From the NCBI GenBank assembly GCA_002457145.1, contig NTJP01000010.1:1-64000 (forward strand): 64,000 nt of DNA. The letters are read 5' to 3'. This stretch comes from Marine Group II euryarchaeote MED-G38. GTDB taxonomy: Archaea > Thermoplasmatota > Poseidoniia > Poseidoniales > Thalassarchaeaceae. The notes under the pieces are model-generated. The model worked only from the letters and a program-made list of their open reading frames with translations, was not told the DNA's origin and made no database searches. The position numbers and the translations under genes are program-made. The first letter of the stretch is position 1, and each line of letters begins with the position of its first letter. Shown here in pieces: positions 39,233 through 52,190 of this stretch.

Positions 39233-42200
39233 ATGTCACCTTCTAAATCGGCAATGTTGATTGTCGCATTAATTATTTTTTCTCCATTTTCTGTATTTAC
39301 AGAAGCATCTATTTCAGATTCGAATTATCTAGAAATAACAGATTCAGAGAACTATGATGGGAACTGGTTCGTTATTCAAAATGCGACATTAAATACATAC
39401 GCTTTGTCAGAATCTTCAGGATACATACATTCTCCATTAGGCTCTTTTGATCCTCTTGAGGGTTTCATCCCTCTAGGTCCGGAAAATTTTATCGATTTTA
39501 ATGCCTTTTTAAAAACAGGAATGGCAATTATTCAATCTAAGTCTTCTGACATGACTTCATTAACGGATGCCCTTAATAAAGAAAATAATATTTCAATACT
39601 TGATTCTATTCCTGATGATTCATTAATAATTAGGATTTCAGGCGAAGATAAATTTCAAAATTTCTTAAAAATCAGTAAATTTTCTGAAGTAAGATGGATC
39701 GGAGAACTACCGATAGCATGGAAACTTTCTAAAGATTTAATTTCCAATACTTTAGAGAGTAACAATCTTATTGATGTCATTATCTCGCCTACTAATGATC
39801 TTAATATTGATCAATTAAATAGGTTAAATTATGACTTATCGAAATTTTCTTCTATAAATTCAAAAAGTAAAATATGCAGTCTTTCCTTATGTCAAATCAA
39901 AGATCTAAACCCTTCCGTACTACCTTTGATTGCATCGGATGAAAGGATAATTAAGATAGAATATGCTCCAAATTTAATCCCTCATAATAATAATGCGCGT
40001 GAACTTTCTGGTATTGATAATGCTTTATTTTTATCGGATAATATACTCAACGGAACTGGTGAGGTAATTGCTATTTCGGATACTGGACTTGATTCCGACC
40101 ATGGTGACTTTGGAGGAAGACTTAGAAATCCAGTTTACAATGACTTTGGTCCTGATAATTCTGGTGCTGATGCAAACAGCGGCCATGGAACTCATATTGC
40201 AGCAACACTATTGGGAGATGGTTCTGGAGATTCAAAAGCCACTGGAATGGTCCCAGAGTCAACATTTATTTTCTATCAATTAGAAGTTGATAGCTCCGGA
40301 ATATTCGCACGTTGGGACTCTTTGTACTCTATGTTTTCTCATGCATGGCAAAGAGATGCAAAAATACAAACTAATAGTTGGGGGTCATCAAACCTATTGG
40401 GAGAATACACTTCAGATTCTCATTCTGCAGATTCTTTCGTTCAGGACCATCCAAAATTCTTAGTTTTATTTTCGGCCGGTAATTCAGGTTCTGAGGGGGT
40501 AAGCTCTCCTGGAACTGCAAAAAATGTTTTGACTATAGGAGCATCCACGACTGGCGCTTACTCTAGTCAAGAAGTAGGTCAAGTTTACAATAGCTCTTCT
40601 TCTAGTTATACTCAGGATGGACGCATCAAACCAGATCTAGTCGCACCAGGAGTAATGATTTGCTCTGCAAGAGCTCAAGAGGCACAATTTGCATCTGGAG
40701 AATCTTGCTCCGAAGAGATTCATGAAGAAGGTGAGGATCCACTTTATATGACTTTGAGTGGTTCCTCTATGGCAACTTCTGTTGCTGCAGGCGCTTCGAC
40801 TATGACAAGACAATTTCTTCGTGAAGAGATGAACATCTCAGAACCTCGTTCTGATTTAATAAAAGCCATTTTAATTAATGGGGCCATGGATCTGGGTGAT
40901 TCTGACATACCCAATCCAATGGAAGGATGGGGGCAAATAAATGTTAGTCAAAGCCTATATCCCAAATCTGGAGATCAAAATTCAAATGTTCACATAGACT
41001 ACTCACGTTCTCTTCTTCCCGGACACAGTTTTGTATATACTTTTGATGTAACCGAAGATTCTAAGTTGGATGCTACATTAGTTTGGAATGATAAAGAAGG
41101 ATCTGCAACAGGTAATCAAACTCATGCTCGTCTTATAAATGATTTAGATTTAAAAATAACTTCTCCTTCAGGTTTGGTGTATAATGGTAATAATTTTATG
41201 TCTGGATTAAGTGTATCTGGAGATTATACAGATACAATAAATAATGTTGAGAGGGTAAAAATAGATTCTCTAGAGATTGGTATTTGGATGGTTGAAGTTG
41301 GAAACGCTAGAGGAAATGCACAGGATTATTCTTTAGTAATATCTGCAATTGCCGAAGAAACCTCAGAGTCAGATTTATCAGTTATCCCTGATTCTATATC
41401 TTCAATTAATGCCTATCCTCTTCAAGGTGATTTGATATCTATAAATACCAAATGGTCTAATAGAGCATCTTTACCAACAGGAGATTATTCCATCTCTGTA
41501 AAAGACTTATTTGATGGTACAATAATCAAAACATCACAAAGAAATTCTTTAGAAGGTGGTCAGATCGATTCACTTTCTTTCACACATTCTTTTGAAACTA
41601 CAGGGTTACATATTTTACAACTTAAATTAGATTACCTCTCAGAAGTAGATGAATTAAATGATGAATCTTTTGGTACCAATAATAATATTTTTAATTTTTC
41701 ATTCAATGTATCTCAAATAGGAGTTAGATTGACTCCATTATTACCAGATAGTTCCGTTCCAAACTCATACGAAGAATTAATACTAGCAAAAATACGTGAT
41801 TTCGATCCACGAACTCAAACATCAATTTTATTCGAACTTGAATTAAAAAATGAAGGAACATCTCAAATAACCGTCGATTTGACAGTTTCTCCAGTTCAAA
41901 TCATTAGTGAACAGGGGATTTTGAATCAACCACAAGACGAATGGTCAAAAGTTCTTAGTGAAAGTGGTCCATGGGTACTAAATCCTAGTGGAGATGATGG
42001 CGATAGAACAATTATATCTCTGAATTTATCAAACCTAGATGCCGACTTAACGAATAATGCACTAATTCGTTATTCATTACCCGGAGATTATGTGACAGAC
42101 CTAGTCTTATTTGACAAGAATTCACCTACTATCACTCATTCCATAAGACTCACTACAGTTGTCGATAGGGTAGAAGGACTGTTTACTGTAATTGCAGGAG

Positions 42201-44008
42201 AAAATGATTTGGGGGCAATTCCGGGTGACTACGCTACATTCTCTCTTTCCATAAGGAATGTAGGAAATGGACCAACACAATATACCATTAGTTGTGAATC
42301 ACCAAATCGATGGATTATCCACATAGGTAATTCCGAATCTTCAGAACTAACACTAGACCCATTAAGTAGGTTGCAATATTTACCACTTTTTATTAATGTC
42401 AAAGTTCCTAAGTCTTTAGACTTTCAACCTGCCGCAGGAGTAACTGAACAAGTTACTTGTATCACAATGTCTGTATTTGATTCGTCAATATATACATTAG
42501 AATTAGCCACAGTCGAAGTCTTAGAAAGTAAACTATTTTCTACAGAACTAATCGATTCTGAAGAATCTCCTCTTGGGCCATTAGCAATATCTCCAGATCG
42601 CCCTGTGATTAATGGTAATACTGTTTCAACTAATCTAGTTATAACAAATTTAGGAAACGTCATTATTAATTTTGATATTCAGGTTTATTCTTCTCTAAAT
42701 ACTTGGCCTATACAAATTTATGAAAGTCAAGATAATATCCCAATTAATGTTGTTGATTTTATCTCCATTTCTATCTTTCCGGGAGATAGTTCTAATATAG
42801 TAATCAATACTATCGTACCACTTTCATCACAAAAAGGAGATATCAATACTATAACTATTAAAACGACTTCAGATGAAAATATTTTGGTTAATAACGGAAC
42901 GAGATTAATTGTAAAGGAAATAGCTACCTTGGAACTATCTGAAACAGTTAATATGAACGTCGCTCTTGGTAATCCTGGAGTTTCTGAAATAAATATAAAA
43001 AATACCGGTAATGTGCCGCTAGTAATTAGTCTAAGTATAGGTAGTATTTCTCAAAATTGGGAAGTAGGTTTTTTATCCGGTAATTTCTTTACTATGGATA
43101 TGAATAGAGAGGCAATTATAATCGTTAGCGCCTTTTTACCAGAAAATATTAATCCTGGGATTTTGCAAGATAAGATACCTATTATCGTTCAAGCAAATAC
43201 TCCCAATCAAGAATCAATTATATTCACAGTTGAGGTTGCTGTAACAGTACTTCCATCAGTATGGTTAACATTAGATTCTGAGTTAACTCAAGTAGAAGAT
43301 ATAGAATCTAATGGAAATTCAAATTTTGCAGTTATTTTATCAAATAAGGGTAATAGCCAAGCCAATGTAAATATTAGCCTATCAAACTTAGAAAATTGGG
43401 AAATTACTTCTGACAAACAATCAATTGATAATTTGAAACCTGGTACTGAAGTTTCAATATTGGTCAGTGCCTCTCCTAATTCAGGTTCTTCTAATGGCTT
43501 AATGGAGTTTACTATTGTGGCAGATTCACCTTCTTCTGAAGAATTATTTGTCACTACCAGTCCTTTGACGCTTAAAGTTAGTAAGGCCAGAGCAGATAAT
43601 ACCGGCGGCATTAGTGGGATATTTCAAAATTTAGGAATCCCTTCATGGATTCTACCAATGTTATTCCTGTCGCTACTAGGAAGTGTTATTTACATTGGAT
43701 TAAATTTAAGACGTAATTCATCAATGTCTAGACCAGATGAAGAACTGATTCCAAAAGGCTCTGCATTATTATCTGGTTCTAATTCTGAACGTCGAATCGC
43801 CGCTCTTGATACATCATCTGCAGGAGAAGTACTTTCCGGAGGAGTTTCTGAGGATGAGATTAAAGCAGCCCTCGCATCTTCATTACCATCTCTAACAAAA
43901 ACACCTGAAGGTGCCCCGCCATTGCCCTTAAGTGGCTTACCAGAGGGATGGACTATGGATCAATGGGTTGTATATGGACAAATGTGGTGGGACCAAAATA
44001 AACCATGA
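39233..44008 (+). CDS. Large (1591 aa) secreted S8 subtilisin-like protease with Ig/CARDB-like repeats and C-terminal TM
   Basis: AISDTGLDSDHGDFGG, NSGHGTHIAATLLG, LSGSSMATSVAAGAS catalytic motifs; C-terminal TM. Confidence 0.92.
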   Translation: MSPSKSAMLIVALIIFSPFSVFTEASISDSNYLEITDSENYDGNWFVIQNATLNTYALSESSGYIHSPLGSFDPLEGFIPLGPENFIDFNAFLKTGMAIIQSKSSDMTSLTDALNKENNISILDSIPDDSLIIRISGEDKFQNFLKISKFSEVRWIGELPIAWKLSKDLISNTLESNNLIDVIISPTNDLNIDQLNRLNYDLSKFSSINSKSKICSLSLCQIKDLNPSVLPLIASDERIIKIEYAPNLIPHNNNARELSGIDNALFLSDNILNGTGEVIAISDTGLDSDHGDFGGRLRNPVYNDFGPDNSGADANSGHGTHIAATLLGDGSGDSKATGMVPESTFIFYQLEVDSSGIFARWDSLYSMFSHAWQRDAKIQTNSWGSSNLLGEYTSDSHSADSFVQDHPKFLVLFSAGNSGSEGVSSPGTAKNVLTIGASTTGAYSSQEVGQVYNSSSSSYTQDGRIKPDLVAPGVMICSARAQEAQFASGESCSEEIHEEGEDPLYMTLSGSSMATSVAAGASTMTRQFLREEMNISEPRSDLIKAILINGAMDLGDSDIPNPMEGWGQINVSQSLYPKSGDQNSNVHIDYSRSLLPGHSFVYTFDVTEDSKLDATLVWNDKEGSATGNQTHARLINDLDLKITSPSGLVYNGNNFMSGLSVSGDYTDTINNVERVKIDSLEIGIWMVEVGNARGNAQDYSLVISAIAEETSESDLSVIPDSISSINAYPLQGDLISINTKWSNRASLPTGDYSISVKDLFDGTIIKTSQRNSLEGGQIDSLSFTHSFETTGLHILQLKLDYLSEVDELNDESFGTNNNIFNFSFNVSQIGVRLTPLLPDSSVPNSYEELILAKIRDFDPRTQTSILFELELKNEGTSQITVDLTVSPVQIISEQGILNQPQDEWSKVLSESGPWVLNPSGDDGDRTIISLNLSNLDADLTNNALIRYSLPGDYVTDLVLFDKNSPTITHSIRLTTVVDRVEGLFTVIAGENDLGAIPGDYATFSLSIRNVGNGPTQYTISCESPNRWIIHIGNSESSELTLDPLSRLQYLPLFINVKVPKSLDFQPAAGVTEQVTCITMSVFDSSIYTLELATVEVLESKLFSTELIDSEESPLGPLAISPDRPVINGNTVSTNLVITNLGNVIINFDIQVYSSLNTWPIQIYESQDNIPINVVDFISISIFPGDSSNIVINTIVPLSSQKGDINTITIKTTSDENILVNNGTRLIVKEIATLELSETVNMNVALGNPGVSEINIKNTGNVPLVISLSIGSISQNWEVGFLSGNFFTMDMNREAIIIVSAFLPENINPGILQDKIPIIVQANTPNQESIIFTVEVAVTVLPSVWLTLDSELTQVEDIESNGNSNFAVILSNKGNSQANVNISLSNLENWEITSDKQSIDNLKPGTEVSILVSASPNSGSSNGLMEFTIVADSPSSEELFVTTSPLTLKVSKARADNTGGISGIFQNLGIPSWILPMLFLSLLGSVIYIGLNLRRNSSMSRPDEELIPKGSALLSGSNSERRIAALDTSSAGEVLSGGVSEDEIKAALASSLPSLTKTPEGAPPLPLSGLPEGWTMDQWVVYGQMWWDQNKP

Positions 44009-44050
44009 TGAGCGATTTACTTATTTCTAAAGTCCCTTTGGAGTATATTG

Positions 44051-44674
44051 ATGGACTCTTCAATAATATTATTCGGACCTCCGGGAGCAGGTAAAGGGAC
44101 ACAGGCTGTAAGAATATCAGAGATTACAGGAAAACCACAAATATCCACAGGAGATATGCTAAGAAGCTCAGTATCAAAAAAAACAGATTTAGGTCTTAAA
44201 GCCCAGCATTACATGGAATCTGGACTTCTTGTACCTGATGATTTAATAATTCAATTAATTTCAGAGAGAATTAAAGAAAAAGATGCTATCCAAGGAGTAT
44301 TATTTGATGGATTCCCACGTACTCTCAAGCAGGCAGAAGCACTATCTTCAATTGTTAATATTTCTTGTGTAATATCAATAGAAGTTTATGATGAAGAAAT
44401 AATAGAGAGAATCGTTGGACGGAGGATGGATCCAGAATCAGGTGAAATATATCATTTAAAATTTAAACCACCTCCAAAAGAAATAGAGAATAGACTTATA
44501 CAACGTAAAGACGATAATGAAAAAACAGTGAGAAAAAGACTTTCTGCCTATCATAAAGAAACTTTTCCCTTATCTAATTGGTATTCAGAGAAAGGACTTT
44601 TGTTCAAAGTGGATGGCAACCGTACGATCGAAGAAGTTGGCGAAGATATAGAAAAATTTCTTTTACAAAATTGA
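44051..44674 (+). CDS. adk: Adenylate kinase
   Basis: IILFGPPGAGKGTQAVRI, STGDMLR, LFDGFPRTLKQAEAL, GRRMDPESGEIYHLKF. Confidence 0.95.
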   Translation: MDSSIILFGPPGAGKGTQAVRISEITGKPQISTGDMLRSSVSKKTDLGLKAQHYMESGLLVPDDLIIQLISERIKEKDAIQGVLFDGFPRTLKQAEALSSIVNISCVISIEVYDEEIIERIVGRRMDPESGEIYHLKFKPPPKEIENRLIQRKDDNEKTVRKRLSAYHKETFPLSNWYSEKGLLFKVDGNRTIEEVGEDIEKFLLQN

Positions 44675-44684
44675 GATGTTGATT

Positions 44685-45065
44685 ATGCCCAACTCTAAAA
44701 TAAAAAAAAGATATTTTAAAAATCGGAAAAAAAATGCTTCTAAAGCAATGCTTTTTCTATCAAATATTTTAAACGAAAGAAATTTAACAAATGATACTCT
44801 TGCTGATTCTGTTGCAAAATCTATTATGCGCTTAGGAAAAAAACATGGAATAAGGACAAAAAAGGATAAATACAATAATTTTTGTAGGACATGTCAATCA
44901 TCTCTGATTCCTGGTAAATCTTGCAGAGTAAGAATTTCTAATGGCTTTATTCTAAATACCTGTATGACTTGCCAACGAATATATAGGTTTAGATTAGACA
45001 ATCAGGACAGTGAAGAAAATAATGATGAAAGCCCCATTACATATAATCAAATATGCAAAAAATAG
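44685..45065 (+). CDS. rnp4: RNase P protein component 4 (Rpr2/Rpp21 family)
   Basis: CRTCQSSLIPGKSCRVRISNGFILNTCMTCQ zinc site. Confidence 0.82.
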   Translation: MPNSKIKKRYFKNRKKNASKAMLFLSNILNERNLTNDTLADSVAKSIMRLGKKHGIRTKKDKYNNFCRTCQSSLIPGKSCRVRISNGFILNTCMTCQRIYRFRLDNQDSEENNDESPITYNQICKK

Positions 45066-45294
45066 AGATTTACTAGTTTCTTTGCGTATAGGAAAAGAGG
45101 GGGTAACTGACTCACTGATTAAAGAATTAGATGCTCAATTAAGAAGTAAAAATATTATAAAATTAAAAGCCAATAAGCAAATATTAGCATCTTCCGAACA
45201 GAGAAATACCGTATTCTTAGATTTAGCTAATTCTACAAATTCATCTCTAATATTTCAAAGGGGAAATGTAGCGGTTTATTGGCGCCCTAAGTGA
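45010..45294 (+). CDS. YhbY/CRM-domain RNA-binding protein
   Basis: LLVSLRIGKEGVTDSLIKELDAQLRSKNIIKLKANK matches CRM domain; overlaps rnp4 3' end. Confidence 0.8.
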   Translation: MKKIMMKAPLHIIKYAKNRDLLVSLRIGKEGVTDSLIKELDAQLRSKNIIKLKANKQILASSEQRNTVFLDLANSTNSSLIFQRGNVAVYWRPK

Positions 45295-45300
45295 TTATAT

Positions 45301-46995
45301 TTGTTTTGGCATGTTATTAATATGAGTGAGATATTTATGGTAAATGTATCACGGAGTAATATGATTGGTAGTGTCCGATACGTTCCTCCGAGTAAAAATC
45401 TAATTTTTTTCATGAATTTAATATTAATGTTGATATATTTACCTTTAAATGTTTCTGCAGCAAGTAGTTCTGGAGCAAATTGGGTAGCCCCTGATATGCC
45501 TAATTGGTCGGTTCCTGTAGCGGTTGGCATCTTAGTGGTTGTATATGGATTGATAGTTTTTGAAGTTGTTCACAGGGCCCTTGCAGCGTCTATTGGAGGC
45601 ATAGCTGCAGTTCTCTCATTACATGTTGTAGGTAGTGGCCCAGATTTAGCCGCAATAATGACCTGGATTGATTGGGAAACTATCGGACTTCTTATTGGCA
45701 TGATGGTTATGGTGGATATATTATCTAAAACAGGCTTGTTTGAGTGGGCTGCAGTACAAGCTTATGCCCAAAGCGGGGGTTCAATATGGCGCTTATCATT
45801 TATACTATGCACAATTACAGCCATATTTTCTGCATTATTGGATAATGTGACAACTATATTGTTGATAGTACCTGTTACCATCCAGATTTCTAAGGTTTTG
45901 GAAATAGAGCCTGTACCTTTGATAATTGCTGAAGTAATGTTCTCAAATATTGGGGGTGCAGCTACACAAATCGGTGATCCTCCAAATATAATTATTGGAG
46001 CCCAGCTTTCTTCACAAAGTCTCAGCGGTACAGAACTTGCATCACAAAGTATCGGTTTTAGTGATTTTATTATCCATGTCGCACCTGCAGTTGTAATTGC
46101 TATGATACCAGCATTTTGGTTATTGAAGAAATTAGAAGCAAAAGGACTTTCAGGTAGCAGAATAAGAAATATAGACCTATTAAGAATAAAATATGGAATA
46201 AAAGATTTCGACCTTCTTAAAAAGTCTGGAACTATTTTAATATTTGTTATATTAGCATTTTTTGCACATTCTGCTTTCCATCATCCTTTGTTGTCAGTCG
46301 CCACAATAGCAATAGCAGGCGCAGTAATAATGCTCTTAGTAACCTCTCCACACAGAGTAGAAGAACAGTTGGATTCCGTCGAATGGACTACCATAATATT
46401 CTTTGCAGGTTTATTCATAATGATTCATGGACTTGAGTATATGGGATTAATTGATAAGATTGCTGATTTGATTTCAAATACCATTGCTAAAGCATCCGAA
46501 GAAAATAGATTGATGGTCGCAGTACTATTACTTTTGTGGGTTTCTGCCATTGCATCAGCATTTATTGATAATATTCCATATACGGCTACTATGGTCCCAG
46601 TAGTCATTGAACTTGCCATGGATCCAGAACTCCAATTGCCTCTAGGACCATTAGCATGGGCTTTAGCATTAGGGGCCTGTTTAGGTGGCAATGGAACAAT
46701 AATTGGTGCATCAGCTAACGTAGTGGCCGCTGGACTTGCCGAAGACTCTGGTAATGATATTTCCTTCAATAGATTCTTCATAACAGGATTCCCCATAATG
46801 TTGTTAACTTTATTTATTTCTACAATATATTGTGTAATTCGCTATGCAATGGAATGGCCTTCACAATATATTCCAGCAGCATTGATATTAGTATTGACAA
46901 TTGCTAGCCTATCTCTTGCTCCAATGGTGTATAGAGATAGAGAACCAATACCAAAGTTGCTATCGCATAAAGAATTTGGTTTCGAATCTGAATAA
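45301..46995 (+). CDS. ArsB/NhaD/CitM (IT superfamily) ion transporter
   Basis: Multi-pass; FSALLDNVTTILLIVPVT, GGAATQIGDPPNIIIG, SAFIDNIPYTATMVPV, GGNGTIIGASANVVAAG duplicated signature. Confidence 0.88.
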   Translation: MFWHVINMSEIFMVNVSRSNMIGSVRYVPPSKNLIFFMNLILMLIYLPLNVSAASSSGANWVAPDMPNWSVPVAVGILVVVYGLIVFEVVHRALAASIGGIAAVLSLHVVGSGPDLAAIMTWIDWETIGLLIGMMVMVDILSKTGLFEWAAVQAYAQSGGSIWRLSFILCTITAIFSALLDNVTTILLIVPVTIQISKVLEIEPVPLIIAEVMFSNIGGAATQIGDPPNIIIGAQLSSQSLSGTELASQSIGFSDFIIHVAPAVVIAMIPAFWLLKKLEAKGLSGSRIRNIDLLRIKYGIKDFDLLKKSGTILIFVILAFFAHSAFHHPLLSVATIAIAGAVIMLLVTSPHRVEEQLDSVEWTTIIFFAGLFIMIHGLEYMGLIDKIADLISNTIAKASEENRLMVAVLLLLWVSAIASAFIDNIPYTATMVPVVIELAMDPELQLPLGPLAWALALGACLGGNGTIIGASANVVAAGLAEDSGNDISFNRFFITGFPIMLLTLFISTIYCVIRYAMEWPSQYIPAALILVLTIASLSLAPMVYRDREPIPKLLSHKEFGFESE

Positions 46996-47067
46996 AGAAA
47001 TATTTAAGATTGTGAATACGCCTCTATATACAGTTATAATAAAACATATAGTGGTCTTCGGTATAAC

Positions 47068-47319
47068 ATGCAATCTTGTAATATATGCGGTATGGAATAT
47101 GAGAATACCTCAATATGCACACTTTGCGGAGGTGCTGTAGATACATTACTTGAAGAGGAAAAATATCAACAAGAAATATCAGAAAAAGAGATACTTATCG
47201 GAGTCTCCGACACGCCCGTAAGTGACAATTATATTTTAATTCCATTCGACATAAAATATGCTCCTCAATATCACATTTATTCAATAATTCCATTTGGTAT
47301 TGATTATGCACCAAATTAA
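47068..47319 (+). CDS. Small zinc-ribbon protein
   Basis: CNICGMEYENTSICTLCGG; C-terminal repeated peptide IPFDIKYAP / IPFGIDYAP. Confidence 0.55.
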   Translation: MQSCNICGMEYENTSICTLCGGAVDTLLEEEKYQQEISEKEILIGVSDTPVSDNYILIPFDIKYAPQYHIYSIIPFGIDYAPN

Positions 47320-47323
47320 GGTT

Positions 47324-47338
47324 TTTTATTATAAATTT
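47324..47338 (+). promoter_or_regulatory. Possible TATA element for the rRNA transcript
   Basis: tttttattataaatt upstream of the 23S leader; AT-rich background makes this weak. Confidence 0.3.
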
Positions 47339-47554
47339 AGGTAACAATATATTACTCCAATTTTTTGTTTCCATCCTCTTAATTCATATACCAATGGCAG
47401 GTCGGCGAATTGCTTTTAGTGCGCTTTGATACTATCAGGTATCAGGGTAAGTGGTTGAGATTGCTCCGCCCTGCGGGGAGACGGAGCGATCTGAGACACC
47501 AGAATTGATATGCCTGGACACCAGAGGACTCACATAAGGTGGGATTGTAGAAAT

Positions 47555-50434
<2,880 letters not shown>

Positions 50435-50513
50435 AATTTCTACACTAATCCAGGCCTATGTGGGCCTCTGTCCAACAGCGCATATCAATTCATAAATTCG
50501 AAAAAAGAGTTGA

Positions 50514-50630
50514 GCACGACCATAGCGGAGGGGTAATACCCGGTCCCATATCGAACCCGGAAGTCAAGCCCTCCTGCGTCGTATCCTGTACTGTGGTGCG
50601 AAAGCCCACGGAAAAGATCGTCGTTGTGCC
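50514..50630 (+). rRNA. rrf: 5S ribosomal RNA
   Basis: GCACGACCATAGCGG...GGTCCCATATCGAACCCGGAAGTCAAGCC...; terminal helix GCACGAC/GTTGTGC. Ends approximate. Confidence 0.93.
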
Positions 50631-50702
50631 TCTCTTTTCTCACCCCGCAAACATTAATTTATCTATGCGATAGCCATAAACACAATTCGAGGAGAGGATA
50701 CA

Positions 50703-51365
50703 ATTACAATATCTACTGGTGATTTATTTGGGCATTCTCAAATCGGAGTTCATCTTTCAGTTATTGGAGATGTTCTTTTCTATCCACGCTCTTTAGATAA
50801 GCAATCAATAGGATTACTCGAAACTTCTTTTGAGATGGAAATGCATCCTTTTTTAGTTGGTGGCTCTGCATTACTGGGTAGTTTACTAAGGGGCAATAAA
50901 AAAGGACTCGCTGTCGCAGACATAGCATTCGAATCAGAATTGGACGAATTAACTAGCTTTGGTGACGTTGTTGTTATGCAAAGCGGAGTCAATGCTGCTG
51001 GAAATTTAATCGAATGTAATGATATTGGTGCAATCGTTAGTCCAATAGTTCCAGATTCCGGTTTAGAAATGATTGAAGATGTTTTGGGAGTAAAGTCAAT
51101 TAGATCAACTGTTGCACATCAAGAATCAATAGGAAGCCTTCTCGTAGCAAATAACAAAGGTGTTTTAGCACATCCAGATATAACTCCACATGAAGTTGAA
51201 ATTATTGAATCTACACTTAAGGTTCCTTTAATGGTTGGAACTGTCACCTTCGGATCTCCGTTTGTTGGCGCTGGTTGTACTTCTAGTGATGTCAATGCTT
51301 TAGTAGGGTCTGGCTCCACTGGTCCGGAACTGAATAGAATAGAAGATGCCTTAGGACTGATATAA
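50703..51365 (+). CDS. eif6: Translation initiation factor aIF6, probable ATT start
   Basis: ISTGDLFGHSQIGVHLSVIGDVLFYPRSL...GGSALLGSLLRGNKKGLAV...NDIGAIVSP...GTVTFGSPFVGAGC; homology extends 44 codons upstream of the ORF-track ATG at 50835. Confidence 0.88.
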   Translation: MTISTGDLFGHSQIGVHLSVIGDVLFYPRSLDKQSIGLLETSFEMEMHPFLVGGSALLGSLLRGNKKGLAVADIAFESELDELTSFGDVVVMQSGVNAAGNLIECNDIGAIVSPIVPDSGLEMIEDVLGVKSIRSTVAHQESIGSLLVANNKGVLAHPDITPHEVEIIESTLKVPLMVGTVTFGSPFVGAGCTSSDVNALVGSGSTGPELNRIEDALGLI

Positions 51366-51372
51366 TAAAAAT

Positions 51373-51588
51373 TTATTTTTTATTTTCTTTACTTGTGGCT
51401 CCTTTCCAAATTTGCTCTATTAATTTATCATGATGTTCTTTACAATAATTAAATTTTTTATAGGCATCTCTGAATGAATATACTTTTTTACCACTAGATA
51501 TTAAATTACCTTCAATTGATAGCCTACTGATTTGACTTCCCTCGCTTTGACAGTTAGGAAAACTACAGAATTTTTTATTTCTTTTCAT
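51373..51588 (-). CDS. Small Cys/His-rich hypothetical protein
   Basis: 71 aa; CSFPNCQSEGS...YCKEHHDKL; overlaps the BCCP gene end. Confidence 0.5.
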   Translation of the reverse strand: MKRNKKFCSFPNCQSEGSQISRLSIEGNLISSGKKVYSFRDAYKKFNYCKEHHDKLIEQIWKGATSKENKK

Positions 51589-51985
51589 TCTGATTCTTTT
51601 CCTCTACAATTATTAATGGCACATTGGAATCAATACTATCTCCAGTTTTACAATTTATATTTTTAATAATTCCTTTTATTGGTGAAATTATTTCATTCTG
51701 CATCTTCATCGCCTCTAGTATTAACAACACATCTCCTTCATTTACTAAATCCCCAATATCATAATTAACCTTGATTATTTTACCAGGTATACTAGAGGAA
51801 ACTGTTCCATTACTAAGTTCAGTCTTCTTCCTTTTTTTATTTTCTTTGATGATTCTATTATTGTCTCCCTCGACTTTTATGGTAAATTCTTTATTTCGTA
51901 TTTTTACTTTCCAAAACAAACCTTTTTTTTCCAATTCTACATCAAATTCTTCATCATCAACAAAGACTTTTCTTTTTTCAGACAT
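51575..51985 (-). CDS. Biotin carboxyl carrier protein
   Basis: LILEAMKMQNEIISPIKGIIKNINCKTGDSID biotinyl-Lys motif. Confidence 0.9.
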   Translation of the reverse strand: MSEKRKVFVDDEEFDVELEKKGLFWKVKIRNKEFTIKVEGDNNRIIKENKKRKKTELSNGTVSSSIPGKIIKVNYDIGDLVNEGDVLLILEAMKMQNEIISPIKGIIKNINCKTGDSIDSNVPLIIVEEKNQNEKK

Positions 51986-51989
51986 TTTT

Positions 51990-52181
51990 TTACCTCAATG
52001 TACTTCTTTGATTTCTCTTCTTCGATAAACTCGTTTTGCCGATTGAAATTCTAGTGTGATCTTGAGACCATGCAGTCCCTCTTTCTCTTCCTGGAGAAAT
52101 TTTTATTACAGACTCATCAGAATCAATTAGTAATATTGCAGCAATGGCTGCTACAATTATTTTATCACTTTCATCATTCAT
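51990..52181 (-). CDS. Small putative accessory subunit of the acyl-CoA carboxylase
   Basis: 63 aa with one short hydrophobic segment (IIVAAIAAILLI), between the carboxyltransferase and BCCP genes. Confidence 0.5.
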   Translation of the reverse strand: MNDESDKIIVAAIAAILLIDSDESVIKISPGRERGTAWSQDHTRISIGKTSLSKKRNQRSTLR

Positions 52182-52190
52182 TTTTTAGCC

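Noticed and set aside
47451-47500. Possible K-turn / box C/D element (TTGAGATT...GATCTGAG) in the 23S leader
   Set aside because: Strand symmetry does not fit a K-turn and no good box C is present; kept only as a hairpin observation.
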